Source: Vibrio palustris (GTDB lineage: Bacteria; Pseudomonadota; Gammaproteobacteria; Enterobacterales; Vibrionaceae). Taken from it: a stretch of 64,000 nt of DNA. Each line of letters opens with the position of its first letter. Within the stretch, counting starts at the first letter, position 1. Below are positions 49,614 through 60,022 of the stretch, in pieces. A program made the position numbers and the translations under genes. The notes beneath the pieces are model-generated. The model searched no databases. It was not told the DNA's origin and was given only the letters and a program-made list of their open reading frames with translations. The DNA lies in contig NZ_AP024887.1 in assembly GCF_024346995.1 (NCBI RefSeq), positions 2,294,001-2,358,000 of the forward strand. Reading direction: 5' to 3'.

Positions 49614-51419
49614 TTACTCCTCATCCCATTGACCAAAAGCGCGGCGATCACTTTCCATTTCTCGCCCAAAAATTTCTTCCAATTCCTTGCGTGCTTCTTT
49701 AGCTCGTAATGACAGTTTTTTATCTTCGCCTTGCTGTGGCAATAACTGCGTGAGCATTGCCGTATCCAAGCGTTCAAAATGATTTTCTGCTCGCCTTGCT
49801 TGATATGGATGCATACCCAGCGCCACTAGCGCTTTACGACCTAAATCTAACGCACCTAAAAAGGTTTCTCGCGAGTAGCCCGACACATCCAAATTAATCA
49901 ATTGATATGCCTCTACTCGGCTGCGTGCCCGTGCCAGTATTTTTAAGTTCGGAAAATGTTGTTGGCATAAATTCACGATATTCAGTACTTCTTGTGGCAC
50001 ATCCGTACAAATAACAATCGCTTCGGCTTTATCAGCTCCTGCCGCTCGTAACAGTTCTAAACTCGATGCATCACCATAAAACACCTTATAACCAAACTTA
50101 CGTAGCAACTTTATCTGGCTGGCATCGCTTTCCAAAACGGTCAATTTAATTTTATTCGCATACAATAACCGGCCAATCACCTGACCAAATCGGCCGAAAC
50201 CGGCAATAATAACCCGAGGTTCTTTATCTTCTACATCATGCGATAAGTCTTCTCTATCTTGCTGGTTAAGTTGACGAGATAAGCAGTATTGCTGAGCTTT
50301 TAAAATCAAGGGTGTCGTCACCATCGATAAACTCACGATCACAAGCAAATAATCGACTTGATCTTGCGACAATAATTTATCCGCTTGGGCCGCGGTAAAA
50401 ATGACAAACGCAAATTCGCCACCTTGGCTTAAAATAGCGGCCATTTTACTTCTTGAACCCGAACCAATACCGGCCACCCGAGCCAATAGATATAAAATGC
50501 CTCCCTTAATCGCTACCAGAGCAATAACACAACCAAGAATCATCCAAGGGTGTACCAGTAACAATCCAAGATCCACGGACATACCAACGGCGATAAAGAA
50601 CAGACCCAGTAATAACCCTTTAAAAGGCTCAATCGCCACTTCTAACTCGTGGCGAAATTCACTTTCCGCGAGCAACACACCAGCAATGAATGCCCCGAGC
50701 GCCATGGATAGACCAATTTGCTCCATCATTAACGCAATGCCGATCACCAACAATAAGGACGCCACCGTGAATAGCTCACGTACTCCAGTCAGTATGATGT
50801 AACGAAAAATGGGGTTTAATAAATAATGTCCACCCACCATAAGGCCAACAATGCCCAAGATCATCCACAAACCATCTATCCAACTCCCTCCGGTTACTCC
50901 GGCTAGAGCAGGCATCAGCGCCAACATCGGAATCACGGCAATATCTTGGAACAACAAAACAGAAAAACCCGTTTGCCCGGCTTCCGTGCGTGAAAGATCT
51001 TGCTCATCAATCACGCGAAGTGCAATGGCCGTCGATGATAATGCGAGCCCCATCCCAATCACTAAACTGGTTCGCCAATCCAGACCTAAGGTATAAGTCA
51101 GACTCGAGAGTATGCCGGTGGTTATCACGACTTGCGCTCCGCCGACTCCCAAAATCGGAATCCGCATTCGCCAAAGTTGTTTAGGATTGAGCTCTAATCC
51201 GATTAAAAACAATAACAACACCACGCCAAACTCGGCGAAATGCAAAATAGCTTGAACATCTCTAATTAAACCTAAGCCCCAAGGACCAATCGCGACACCT
51301 GCTAATAAATAGCCGATAACTGATCCTAGCCCTAATCGCTGCGCCAACGGCACCGCAACCACAGCAGCAGCTAAGAAAATCGAGCCACTTTGTAACAACT
51401 CGGTTGTTGATGTTGCCAT
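49614..51419 (-). CDS. kefB: Glutathione-gated potassium/proton antiporter KefB
   Basis: Potassium efflux system held shut by glutathione and opened by glutathione adducts of electrophiles; the efflux acidifies the cytoplasm and protects DNA. 601 residues: CPA2 antiporter membrane domain with about twelve helices (1-380), with the ion-binding Asp near 159 (LLFQDIAVIP), then a regulatory KTN (TrkA-N) domain opening GFGRFG at 407-412. The C-terminal tail is acidic and Lys-rich. It is activated by KefG, encoded 8 bases upstream. Confidence 0.95.
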   Translation of the reverse strand: MATSTTELLQSGSIFLAAAVVAVPLAQRLGLGSVIGYLLAGVAIGPWGLGLIRDVQAILHFAEFGVVLLLFLIGLELNPKQLWRMRIPILGVGGAQVVITTGILSSLTYTLGLDWRTSLVIGMGLALSSTAIALRVIDEQDLSRTEAGQTGFSVLLFQDIAVIPMLALMPALAGVTGGSWIDGLWMILGIVGLMVGGHYLLNPIFRYIILTGVRELFTVASLLLVIGIALMMEQIGLSMALGAFIAGVLLAESEFRHELEVAIEPFKGLLLGLFFIAVGMSVDLGLLLVHPWMILGCVIALVAIKGGILYLLARVAGIGSGSRSKMAAILSQGGEFAFVIFTAAQADKLLSQDQVDYLLVIVSLSMVTTPLILKAQQYCLSRQLNQQDREDLSHDVEDKEPRVIIAGFGRFGQVIGRLLYANKIKLTVLESDASQIKLLRKFGYKVFYGDASSLELLRAAGADKAEAIVICTDVPQEVLNIVNLCQQHFPNLKILARARSRVEAYQLINLDVSGYSRETFLGALDLGRKALVALGMHPYQARRAENHFERLDTAMLTQLLPQQGEDKKLSLRAKEARKELEEIFGREMESDRRAFGQWDEE

Positions 51420-51427
51420 ACGTTCTC

Positions 51428-51988
51428 CTAACTCAATTCTGGATTATCTAGCCATTGCTTATAATGTTCTGCTTGGTGATAACGCTCAAGGTCCGAAACA
51501 TTGCGGGCCCAATATAAAACTAAAGGCTCAACCCAATGGGTTTGACACAACGCCGACGTAATTTCAAAAGGTCGTAATAAGTCATGAATGGTAAAGCGGT
51601 TATAACCCCGAGTACTAAACGCATCTTCTCGTCCCCCCGTGGTAATGACATGTCGCCAATATTTACCTTTGAGTGCACTATAGTCGCCAAAAGCAAATCC
51701 CTTACCTAGCACACAATCAATCCATTCTTTAAGTAATGAGGGACATGAATACATATACAAGGGGTGCTGAAAAACAATCACATCATGAGATAACAGCCGC
51801 TGATGCTCAGCGTGGACATCAATAAAAAAATCTGGATATGTGGCGTACAAGTCCACAATGGTGACATGTTCTAACTGACGAGCCTTACGGATTAGTACCT
51901 TATTCGCTACCGACTGATCTGGATCTGGATGCGCATATATGATCAGTATTTTTGGTAAGGGTTTTGTCGATAAATGTGGGTCGTTCAT
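51428..51988 (-). CDS. kefG: KefB ancillary quinone reductase KefG
   Basis: Flavodoxin-like NAD(P)H oxidoreductase of 186 residues required for full KefB activity. Motifs: ILIIYAHPDPDQS (FMN loop, about 14-26), FQHPLYMYSCPSLLKEWID (about 73-91) and the VITTGGRED loop. It is named kefG rather than kefF because its partner is KefB. It diverges from yheS across 126 bases. Confidence 0.93.
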   Translation of the reverse strand: MNDPHLSTKPLPKILIIYAHPDPDQSVANKVLIRKARQLEHVTIVDLYATYPDFFIDVHAEHQRLLSHDVIVFQHPLYMYSCPSLLKEWIDCVLGKGFAFGDYSALKGKYWRHVITTGGREDAFSTRGYNRFTIHDLLRPFEITSALCQTHWVEPLVLYWARNVSDLERYHQAEHYKQWLDNPELS

Positions 51989-52114
51989 ATCTGACTCCCT
52001 CTCCAGACGTGTTTTCTAAAGTCTTTAGTATCATAACCCAATTTGTATAATGATCGACATTTATCCTGATAACCCCTACTATTCCTTGCGCAATTTCGAG
52101 GAAAAGCAACCTAT

Positions 52115-54040
52115 ATGATTATCTTCTCAGACATACAGTTACTCCGTGGCGGTAAACCGCTGCTAGACGGTGCATCCGCAACGATTCACCCTGGCGACAA
52201 GGTCGGCCTTGTTGGCAAAAACGGCTGTGGTAAATCCACACTATTTGCATTACTCAAAGATGAATTAACCCTCGATGGTGGCAGCTTAAGCCAGCCGACT
52301 CAGTGGGAACTCGCTTGGGTTGCACAAGAAACCCCGGCATTAGAGCGTACCGCCCTCGATTATGTGATTGATGGTGACCGCGAGTACCGTCGACTTGAGA
52401 AAGATCTCGAACAAGCAAACCTCGAAGATAATGGCAATCTTGTCGCTGAGTTGCATGGCAAGATGGAAACTATCGGAGGCTATAGCATCAATGCGCGTGC
52501 TGCCGAGTTATTGGATGGCCTCGGCTTTACCCAAGAAAAAATGCAATGGCATCTCACCCAGTTCTCTGGGGGGTGGCGTATGCGTTTAAACTTAGCACAA
52601 GCTCTACTGTGTCGCTCCGATCTACTGCTGCTCGATGAGCCGACCAACCACTTGGATTTAGATGCTGTCATGTGGTTAGAACGCTGGTTACAAAACTACC
52701 CAGGCACACTGATCATTATTTCTCACGACCGAGATTTTCTCGACCCGATAGTGAACCGTATCGTGCAGATTGAGAATCACCAACTCAACGAATACACGGG
52801 TAACTATTCATCGTTTGAAACTCAACGTGCTCAAAAGCTGCTGCTACAACAAGCCTCATTTGAAAAGCAGCAGAAACAAATGTCGCATATGCAAAGCTAT
52901 ATTGATCGCTTCCGCTATAAAGCATCTAAAGCTCGCCAAGCGCAAAGTCGAATCAAAGCTCTCGAAAAAATGGAAAAAGTGTTACCGGCACAATTTGATA
53001 ACCCATTTACCTTCGAATTCCGTGAACCACATGCGTTACCAAACCCAATCATTATGATGGATGAAGTTCATGCAGGGTATGGCGATAAACTCATTCTGAA
53101 AAATATCCGCTTTAACTTAGTACCCGGAAGTCGCATTGGGCTACTTGGACGTAACGGCGCAGGTAAATCAACCCTCATCAAACTATTATCCGATGATTTA
53201 TCTCCGCAAGCCGGTAAGCTGAGCTACTCGCAAGGCGTAAAAATTGGTTACTTTGCCCAGCATCAGTTAGAAACGCTTCACCCAGAAGAAACCCCACTAC
53301 AGCACCTAATGCAAGTGGCGAGTCATCACACAGAACAACAACTGCGTGACTACCTGGGTAGCTTTGGCTTCCAAGGCGAAAAAGCACTCGATCCGGTAGG
53401 CCCATTCTCTGGTGGCGAAAAAGCTCGCTTGGTTCTCGCGTTGTTAGTTTGGCAAAAACCCAACTTATTATTACTTGATGAACCAACCAACCACCTTGAT
53501 TTAGATATGCGCCAAGCTTTAACTATGGCCCTACAAAGTTATGAAGGGGCAATGGTGATTGTCAGCCACGATCGCTACTTACTACGTGCTACGACCGATG
53601 ATCTTTACCTCGTTCATGATCAGCAAGTCGTGCCATTTGATGGCGATTTAAATGATTACTACAAATGGTTGACCGAACAGCAGAAAATTGATCGCAAAGA
53701 AGTGTCAGAAGCGAATAGCACTCCAGATAAAGATACAGGCAACAGCGCTGCGGCCAAAAAAGAGCAAAAGCGCCGCGATGCAGAATTTCGCAAACAAACT
53801 GGACCAATTCGCAAAAAGCTGACACAACTCGAAACTAAGCTCGATAAATTGAATGCTCAAATTGCCGCAGCCGAAGAATCGCTTTCAGATGCGCAATTAT
53901 ATGAAGCACAAAATAAAGCCAAACTCACTGATATTCTCGCCAAGCAAGCCACCAGTAAATCCGAACTGGAACAAGTCGAGATGGAGTGGATGATGGAGCA
54001 AGAAACCCTCGAAGCGATGGAGCAGGAATATAACCAGTAA
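52115..54040 (+). CDS. yheS: ABC-F family ribosome-associated ATPase YheS
   Basis: Soluble protein with two ATPase domains and no membrane part, 641 residues. First site GKNGCGKST at 34-42 with FSGGWRMRLNLAQ and LLLLDEPTNHLDLD; second site GRNGAGKST near residue 345 with FSGGEKARLVLAL and a second DEPTNHLD. A linker (about 230-300) and a C-terminal coiled coil (about 550-641, rich in Glu, Lys and Gln) follow. ABC-F proteins act at the ribosomal E-site to rescue stalled translation; YheS is a housekeeping member. A candidate -10 TATAAT lies at 52046-52051. The next gene starts at its stop (1-base overlap). Confidence 0.95.
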   Translation: MIIFSDIQLLRGGKPLLDGASATIHPGDKVGLVGKNGCGKSTLFALLKDELTLDGGSLSQPTQWELAWVAQETPALERTALDYVIDGDREYRRLEKDLEQANLEDNGNLVAELHGKMETIGGYSINARAAELLDGLGFTQEKMQWHLTQFSGGWRMRLNLAQALLCRSDLLLLDEPTNHLDLDAVMWLERWLQNYPGTLIIISHDRDFLDPIVNRIVQIENHQLNEYTGNYSSFETQRAQKLLLQQASFEKQQKQMSHMQSYIDRFRYKASKARQAQSRIKALEKMEKVLPAQFDNPFTFEFREPHALPNPIIMMDEVHAGYGDKLILKNIRFNLVPGSRIGLLGRNGAGKSTLIKLLSDDLSPQAGKLSYSQGVKIGYFAQHQLETLHPEETPLQHLMQVASHHTEQQLRDYLGSFGFQGEKALDPVGPFSGGEKARLVLALLVWQKPNLLLLDEPTNHLDLDMRQALTMALQSYEGAMVIVSHDRYLLRATTDDLYLVHDQQVVPFDGDLNDYYKWLTEQQKIDRKEVSEANSTPDKDTGNSAAAKKEQKRRDAEFRKQTGPIRKKLTQLETKLDKLNAQIAAAEESLSDAQLYEAQNKAKLTDILAKQATSKSELEQVEMEWMMEQETLEAMEQEYNQ

Positions 54041-54519
54041 TGAGTCAACATGCCCGTTTGCCCTTAACACTTGACCAACTTTGGCAATTTAGTTTGCAAT
54101 ACTATAGTGCGCGAGAAATAAAAGAGGCATGTTTACACTTACAAAACCATTTCCATGGTAACGTCAACTTACTTCTTATGCTGAAATGGCTCGATGAAGC
54201 CAAGTTGACGTTTGCGCCGCAGGATTGGAGCAAAATAACCCAAAGTTTGGGTAATATAGAGTCGTTGTTACGCGATTACCGCGAACTAAGACGTAAACTC
54301 AAAGTACACGTTAGCGACTCTTTATACAAAGAAACCCTGCACTTTGAGCTACAACTTGAAAAACAGCAGCAGACTGCATTGGTGAACTGCATTAATTCGC
54401 TCACCCTTACCGATTGTGAACATCCACACCTGGTCGAACAATATTGCCTACAATTGGGAGCAGAACGCTTAGTACGTATTTTTATTCAGCCTGTCTCGTC
54501 TCAATCACACAATTTATAA
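54040..54519 (+). CDS. TIGR02444 family protein
   Basis: 159 residues, helical, no signal peptide or membrane segment. It fits the TIGR02444 (DUF2390) family of unknown function, recognised by LDQLWQFSLQYYSAREIKEACL at the N-terminus. It overlaps the yheS stop by one base and is followed 18 bases later by yheT, so it is part of the yheS-yheT-yheU unit. Nothing in the sequence suggests catalysis. Confidence 0.85.
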   Translation: MSQHARLPLTLDQLWQFSLQYYSAREIKEACLHLQNHFHGNVNLLLMLKWLDEAKLTFAPQDWSKITQSLGNIESLLRDYRELRRKLKVHVSDSLYKETLHFELQLEKQQQTALVNCINSLTLTDCEHPHLVEQYCLQLGAERLVRIFIQPVSSQSHNL

Positions 54520-54537
54520 CGCAAGGTACTCAATACC

Positions 54538-55524
54538 ATGGATGTTTTTACTCCTGCGATCGGAATGACCAATCCTCATTTGCAAACCATATTACCGCGT
54601 TTTTTCCGTCGTAAGCCTTTGTTTACTCCCTACAGAGAAACCATTGATACGCCAGATGCCGATTTTCTCGACCTCGCTTGGAGTGTGGACTATCGCGCTG
54701 TCAAACATTCAAAAAAGCCAGTTTTCGTTTTATTCCACGGCCTTGAAGGCAGTTTTGAAAGCCCGTATGCCAATGGTCTCATGCATGCCTTTAAGCAGCA
54801 GGGATGGATAGCCGTACTGATGCACTTTCGCGGATGTAGCGGACGACCTAATCGACAAGCCCGCGCTTATCACTCTGGAGAAACCGACGATGCCCGCTTA
54901 ACTCTGGAGCATGTCAAACGCTTATGTCCTAACCGGCCTATTATTGCAGCTGGCGTCTCTTTGGGCGGCAATATGCTGACAAATTATCTGGCACGCTTTA
55001 ATCATGATCCTATCGTAAGTGCAGCAACGATTATTTCAGCCCCTCTGGATCTCGCAGCTTGTTCTGAGCGTATTGAACAAGGTGTTTCACGAGTGTATCG
55101 CCGCTATTTAATGGACTCATTAAAACGCAATGCATTGCTCAAAATACACTTACTTAAACCGCTTTTAGGTATTGAGAAAAACGACATCAAACAACTACGC
55201 CGTTTATCAGATTTTGATGAGCTGATTACCGCCCCGTTGCACGGGTTTGCCAGCGCTAACGACTATTATCAACAATGCTCTGGTATGCAACGTTTAAACG
55301 ACATCACGGTACCGACGCGTTTTATTCAAGCGAAAGATGACCCATTTATGAATGAATCTGTCATTCCCACGTTTACGCTTCCTAGTCATATCCATTATTG
55401 TTTGACAGAGCATGGTGGTCACGTGGGATTTGTCAGTGGTAACTGGCGACAACCTCATTATTGGTTAGAAGAAAGTTTACCTGCCTATTATGCGCACTAC
55501 CTCCATGAAGAGACATCATCGTAG
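54538..55524 (+). CDS. yheT: Alpha/beta hydrolase YheT
   Basis: 328 residues of the alpha/beta hydrolase fold (ABHD1/3-related). The nucleophile is Ser141 in GVSLGGNM, the oxyanion region is FHGLEGSFESPYANG at about 67-81, and the acid and base would be Asp in KDDPFM and His in TEHGGHVGF near the C-terminus. Substrate unknown; family relatives are esterases or lipases. Cytosolic. The conserved start HLQTILPRFFRR matches E. coli YheT. Confidence 0.93.
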   Translation: MDVFTPAIGMTNPHLQTILPRFFRRKPLFTPYRETIDTPDADFLDLAWSVDYRAVKHSKKPVFVLFHGLEGSFESPYANGLMHAFKQQGWIAVLMHFRGCSGRPNRQARAYHSGETDDARLTLEHVKRLCPNRPIIAAGVSLGGNMLTNYLARFNHDPIVSAATIISAPLDLAACSERIEQGVSRVYRRYLMDSLKRNALLKIHLLKPLLGIEKNDIKQLRRLSDFDELITAPLHGFASANDYYQQCSGMQRLNDITVPTRFIQAKDDPFMNESVIPTFTLPSHIHYCLTEHGGHVGFVSGNWRQPHYWLEESLPAYYAHYLHEETSS

Positions 55525-55582
55525 ACTGGAAAAATCCTAACAGCATGACATACTGGCGCGAAACTATTTCAATGAGGATATT

Positions 55583-55789
55583 ATGATCATCCCTTGGCAA
55601 CAAATTGATGCCGACACACTCGACAATCTCATTCGTGAATTTGTCCTTCGTGAAGGCACAGATTACGGCTCACAAGAAGTAACGTTAGATCAAAAGGTAC
55701 AACAAGTTAAACAGCAGATTCAATCCGGTGACGCCATGGTGGTGTACTCGGAGTTACATGAAACAGTCGATATAAAACGCGACCTGTAA
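55583..55789 (+). CDS. yheU: YheU family protein
   Basis: 68 residues of the UPF0270 family. It begins [20 protein letters not shown] and carries [16 protein letters not shown], the family signature. Acidic and helical, function unknown. GAGGATATT precedes the ATG. It keeps its place between yheT and prkB as in E. coli. Confidence 0.93.
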   Translation: MIIPWQQIDADTLDNLIREFVLREGTDYGSQEVTLDQKVQQVKQQIQSGDAMVVYSELHETVDIKRDL

Positions 55790-55881
55790 ATCAGGCTCAA
55801 GGACAGAGCGTTATTCCGTGCTATAGTAAATCCACCACGACTCATTCGTTTTAGTCAGGAATCATTAAGACAAGGTTTGTC

Positions 55882-56751
55882 ATGTCAGCGAAACATCCCA
55901 TTATTGCAGTCACTGGCTCCTCTGGAGCTGGAACTACCACCACATCAGAAGCATTTCGTAAAATGTTTAATATGATGTCGGTCAAACCCGCTTGGGTCGA
56001 AGGCGACAGTTTTCATCGTTATACCCGACCAGAAATGGATGTGGCGATCCGTAAAGCACGAGAGCAAGGGCGTCATATTAGTTATTTTGGCCCACAAGCT
56101 AATGACTTTGCTTCACTCGGCGAGTTTTTCCGTCAATATGGCAAAGATGGTTCGGGGAAAATTCGTCGCTACCTACACAGCTTTGATGAAGCCGTCCCTT
56201 ATAACCAAATGCCAGGTACATTCACTCCATGGCAAGACATACCAGAGCAAACCGATGTCCTATTTTATGAGGGCTTACATGGTGGTGTTGTCGATGGCGA
56301 TATTAATGTTGCCCAGCATGTCGATTTTCTGATCGGTATGGTTCCGATAGTGAACTTGGAATGGATTCAAAAATACGTCCGAGACACTCGTGACCGTGGC
56401 CATTCGCGCGAAGCAGTCATGGACTCCATCGTTCGCTCTATGGACGATTACCTCAACTATATTACGCCACAGTTTTCTCGCACTCACATCAACTTTCAAC
56501 GCGTCCCCACCGTTGATACTTCCAACCCGCTCAATGCCAAAGGGATTCCGAGTTTAGATGAAAGTTTTGTGGTGATTCGTCTGCGTGGTATCAAAAATGT
56601 CGACTTTCCATATCTACTTTCTATGATTGATGGTTCATTTATGTCTAGGCATAATACGATTGTTGTTCCAGGTGGAAAAATGAGTTTCGCAATGGAGCTA
56701 ATTGTGCGTCCAATCCTGCAACAACTCATCGAAAGCGGAAAAATTGGGTAA
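55882..56751 (+). CDS. prkB: Phosphoribulokinase-family kinase PrkB
   Basis: 289 residues of the phosphoribulokinase/uridine kinase fold with P-loop GSSGAGTTTTS at 12-22 and the Arg/Lys-rich substrate region near residue 50. There is no RuBisCO or Calvin-cycle gene in the window and none is expected in Vibrio, so its substrate is probably not ribulose-5-phosphate; PrkB of heterotrophs has no settled role. It lies upstream of crp, separated by 243 bases. Confidence 0.93.
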   Translation: MSAKHPIIAVTGSSGAGTTTTSEAFRKMFNMMSVKPAWVEGDSFHRYTRPEMDVAIRKAREQGRHISYFGPQANDFASLGEFFRQYGKDGSGKIRRYLHSFDEAVPYNQMPGTFTPWQDIPEQTDVLFYEGLHGGVVDGDINVAQHVDFLIGMVPIVNLEWIQKYVRDTRDRGHSREAVMDSIVRSMDDYLNYITPQFSRTHINFQRVPTVDTSNPLNAKGIPSLDESFVVIRLRGIKNVDFPYLLSMIDGSFMSRHNTIVVPGGKMSFAMELIVRPILQQLIESGKIG

Positions 56752-56785
56752 TTGATTACACGTAAATGTCGCTTACTTTTCATAC

Positions 56786-56801
56786 CGTGATCATAAGCAC
56801 A
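56786..56801 (+). promoter_or_regulatory. Candidate CRP-binding site upstream of crp
   Basis: CGTGA-TCATAA-GCACA matches TGTGA-N6-TCACA at 8 of 10 positions with exact spacing. It lies about 195 bases before the crp ATG, in a 243-base gap. E. coli crp is autoregulated, so a site here is plausible; a by-eye match of this quality is not proof. Confidence 0.4.
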
Positions 56802-56994
56802 TTTTTGCGCAGTAAATCCCTCTTTGTAAGCGATTTAAATCAAGAAATTCCGCGTGAAAAAGGATACTATTTCATAACGGAAACAAAGAAAACTTGCGGT
56901 GAATCCAAACTCTTCTTATTCTGGGAAGTCATGAGGCTTCGCTAAATTAAATATGGATAGCGGCAAGCGTACCCTGCAGAGGAAGTGAGATATT

Positions 56995-57627
56995 ATGGTT
57001 CTAGGTAAACCTCAAACCGACCCAACTTTAGAGTGGTTTCTTTCACATTGTCACATTCATAAGTACCCTTCTAAAAGCACGCTAATTCATGCGGGCGAGA
57101 AGGCTGAAACATTGTACTACATTGTGAAAGGCTCAGTGGCGGTATTGATTAAAGATGAAGAAGGCAAGGAGATGATCCTTTCCTACTTGAACCAAGGTGA
57201 CTTTATTGGTGAACTTGGTCTTTTTGAGGAAGGACAGGAACGTACCGCTTGGGTTCGTGCTAAGTCACCTTGTGAAGTGGCTGAAATTTCATTCAAGAAA
57301 TTCCGTCAGTTAATTCAGGTTAACCCTGATATTCTGATGCGTCTCTCTGGTCAAATGGCAAGTCGTCTTCAAGTTACAAGTCAAAAGGTCGGTGATCTTG
57401 CCTTCCTAGACGTGACGGGTCGTATTGCTCAAACGCTATTAAACCTAGCGAAACAACCAGATGCAATGACTCACCCAGACGGTATGCAAATCAAGATTAC
57501 GCGCCAAGAGATCGGCCAAATCGTTGGTTGCTCTCGCGAAACAGTGGGCCGTATATTAAAAATGCTAGAAGAGCAGAACTTGATTTCTGCCCACGGTAAA
57601 ACCATTGTTGTTTACGGTACACGTTAA
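56995..57627 (+). CDS. crp: cAMP receptor protein CRP
   Basis: Global regulator of carbon metabolism, competence and flagellar genes in Vibrio. 210 residues: cyclic-nucleotide domain (about 1-130) with [20 protein letters not shown], where Glu73, Arg83 and Thr84 bind cAMP (Thr replaces the Ser of E. coli at this place), a long dimer helix, and a winged helix-turn-helix with recognition helix [13 protein letters not shown] (about 179-191). GAGGAAG stands upstream. Terminated at 57652-57679. Confidence 0.98.
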   Translation: MVLGKPQTDPTLEWFLSHCHIHKYPSKSTLIHAGEKAETLYYIVKGSVAVLIKDEEGKEMILSYLNQGDFIGELGLFEEGQERTAWVRAKSPCEVAEISFKKFRQLIQVNPDILMRLSGQMASRLQVTSQKVGDLAFLDVTGRIAQTLLNLAKQPDAMTHPDGMQIKITRQEIGQIVGCSRETVGRILKMLEEQNLISAHGKTIVVYGTR

Positions 57628-57651
57628 GTTTTAACGTCGTTCGTATCTCCC

Positions 57652-57681
57652 AAAACCACCGCACCTACACGGTGGTTTTTT
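57652..57681. terminator. Terminator between crp and the DUF1338 gene
   Basis: A 10-bp stem (57652-57661 with 57670-57679, 8-base loop) followed by T6 on the plus strand. It separates convergent genes and can also serve the minus strand. Confidence 0.9.
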
Positions 57682-57696
57682 ATGCCTAATCCATGG

Positions 57697-58494
57697 CTAT
57701 TGTTGTCTATCCGTACTTTCAAATATTTTATCGGCATTCGCCGCAACGAAACCTTGATAAAGCTCACCATCTTGTTGCGGATAACGTTTAGCAAACTCAT
57801 AAAACCCACCGGGGATGGTCGCGTCCATATCCGCAAAGATGACGGCTACGTCATCGGCCATGGTGGAGGACTGCTCAAGTAAAACTTGTGGTGTCCCTTT
57901 AACCACGCCTCCCGCCTCATTGAGTATAAAACCGGATTGTTTGAGATATTCATTGACCGCTTCCACACTCGTGAAGCGCTTAAGCTGATTAACACTTACC
58001 GTAAAGTGATTGGCACCGTAACCATGGGCGGCCACCCATGCGGCGTACTCACTCTCTTGCGCAAGCTCAAAATATTCAGAATAGGTCACATCCCACGGCC
58101 GACCTTGCCACAACAGATCAGGAGTCGACCACGGTAGGTCATCAATCTGTCGAATTAACTTGGCGACAATGTTTTGCAGCGCAGGACTGCATTCCTCAAC
58201 CAGTAATTCACTAATAAACACTTTAGGACGTGTGGGATCAGGATGACGTAGATACTTCGCATACAGATGCTTAGATTCAAAATGGTACTCACCTTCTGCT
58301 TGATAACCTAATTGAATAAAAGGCTGTGCTAATACATCTAACCCAATATCACGATACGCAAACGTACGTAGCGCAATATGATCGTTAATTAATTGCGAAT
58401 CTTCCTGCAGCAATGCATGCACTTTTGATGCTGAAGGACATAATCGCTCAGTATAATCTTTCCATAGCGCCTCAAATACGTCATGAATATGCAT
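57697..58494 (-). CDS. DUF1338 / HglS-like 2-oxoadipate dioxygenase family protein
   Basis: 265 residues of the VOC-like metalloenzyme family to which HglS belongs (2-oxoadipate to D-2-hydroxyglutarate, in lysine breakdown). Metal ligands probably include the His in NDHIALRTFAYRD near residue 38, GANHFTVSV near 160 and a Glu near the C-terminus (PGGFYEFAKRY). The short form here is a close homologue only by fold memory. It follows astD by 45 bases, so it may act on a 2-oxo acid from the arginine or lysine side of metabolism; that is inference. Confidence 0.85.
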   Translation of the reverse strand: MHIHDVFEALWKDYTERLCPSASKVHALLQEDSQLINDHIALRTFAYRDIGLDVLAQPFIQLGYQAEGEYHFESKHLYAKYLRHPDPTRPKVFISELLVEECSPALQNIVAKLIRQIDDLPWSTPDLLWQGRPWDVTYSEYFELAQESEYAAWVAAHGYGANHFTVSVNQLKRFTSVEAVNEYLKQSGFILNEAGGVVKGTPQVLLEQSSTMADDVAVIFADMDATIPGGFYEFAKRYPQQDGELYQGFVAANADKIFESTDRQQ

Positions 58495-58539
58495 GATGCT
58501 TTCTCCTCTTCATATCAACTTATTAAATCGATACTGGTA

Positions 58540-60003
58540 TTAATCACTAAAATGTAAGCCAGGACTCAGTTGTTCCGGTAGTAAAGTGTGAGTCCCTTCC
58601 ATCGATGCCATCGGGTAAGCACAATAATCGGCGGCATAGTAAGCACTTGGCCGTAGGTTACCCGAATCACCAGGACCACCAAATGGCGCATCACTGCTGG
58701 CCCCCGTCAATGGACGGTTACGGTTCACAATCCCCGCACGAATATGGTCAATAAAGTATGCCCATTCGCTATCATCGGTAGAGATTAAACCTGCAGATAA
58801 ACCAAACCGAGTGTCATTAGCTAGCTCAACGGCTTGTTCAAAGGTTTGATAACGAATAACTTGTAGAAGAGGACCAAAATATTCTTCATCCGGTAAATCA
58901 GCAATCACGCTGACATCAATAATTCCCGGAGAAACAAAAGCATGCTGGCCCTGTTGGGCTTCAAGTAATGAGTAGCCACCCAAAGATTGCAAATGAGCTT
59001 GTGCTTGTAGAATACACTTAGCGGCAGATTCGGAGATCAGCGTCCCCATAAATGGGGCGGGCTCAGCGAAAGGTGTCCCCATTACAATACGTTGTGTAAT
59101 ATCAACTAACCGCTCTAACAAACGGTCGCCTTGCTCTCCTTCAGGAATCAACAGCCGACGCGCACAGGTACAACGCTGACCTGCACTCAAAAATGCTGAT
59201 TGGACAATGGTATATACGCTAGCATCGAGATCGCCATACTGTTCAGAGACGACTAAAGGATTATTCCCCCCCATTTCTAGAGCTAACATTTTTCCTGGCT
59301 GCCCAGCAAACTGCTGATGTAATAATTGCCCGGTCTGGGCACTTCCAGTAAATAAGAGTCCATCAATCTCTTTCGATTGCGACAGTGCTATACCGGTGTC
59401 CTTAGCCCCCTGCACAAGATTGAGAACCCCTTCAGGTAAGCCAGCTTGCTGCCATAAACGCACCATGACTTCACCACTTAAGGGAGTTTGCTCGGAAGGT
59501 TTAAATACAACGGTGTTACCTGCTAATAACGCAGGAATAATATGACCATTCGGTAAGTGACAAGGGAAATTATACGGACCAAATACCGCCATAACGCCAA
59601 GTGGTCTATGACGTAATACAACCTGACTGCCATTCACTGACCGCGCTCGCTCTCCTGTCCTTTCATGAAACGCCTGCGCGGAGATTGAGGCTTTACCGAT
59701 CATGGCTGCCACTTCAGTGCGAGTTTCCCAGATGGGCTTACCTGTTTCTTTTGCAATCGTTTCGGCGATCCGTTCTTTATTACGCTTAACTTCTTCAATA
59801 AACGCACTGACATATGCCTCACGCTGAGCAAACGTGTATTGTCGCCACTCCAGCAACGCCAAACGTGCCGCTTTAACGGCTGACTCCACTTGCTGGGTAG
59901 TCGCGCTGCTGCCTTGCCATAATAGGCTCGCATCATAAGGTGTCATCGAGCACAATGCGTCTCCTTTCCCTTTTACCCATACTCCTGCAATCCAATGTGT
60001 CAT
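58540..60003 (-). CDS. astD: Succinylglutamate-semialdehyde dehydrogenase AstD
   Basis: NAD-dependent aldehyde dehydrogenase of 487 residues, fourth step of the arginine succinyltransferase pathway. Catalytic Cys278 in AGQRCTC, general base Glu243 in ALEMGG, and the NAD site [14 protein letters not shown] at about 140-153. It is 19 bases from astA. Confidence 0.95.
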   Translation of the reverse strand: MTHWIAGVWVKGKGDALCSMTPYDASLLWQGSSATTQQVESAVKAARLALLEWRQYTFAQREAYVSAFIEEVKRNKERIAETIAKETGKPIWETRTEVAAMIGKASISAQAFHERTGERARSVNGSQVVLRHRPLGVMAVFGPYNFPCHLPNGHIIPALLAGNTVVFKPSEQTPLSGEVMVRLWQQAGLPEGVLNLVQGAKDTGIALSQSKEIDGLLFTGSAQTGQLLHQQFAGQPGKMLALEMGGNNPLVVSEQYGDLDASVYTIVQSAFLSAGQRCTCARRLLIPEGEQGDRLLERLVDITQRIVMGTPFAEPAPFMGTLISESAAKCILQAQAHLQSLGGYSLLEAQQGQHAFVSPGIIDVSVIADLPDEEYFGPLLQVIRYQTFEQAVELANDTRFGLSAGLISTDDSEWAYFIDHIRAGIVNRNRPLTGASSDAPFGGPGDSGNLRPSAYYAADYCAYPMASMEGTHTLLPEQLSPGLHFSD

Positions 60004-60022
60004 GGTGTCATTCCTTATTGAG

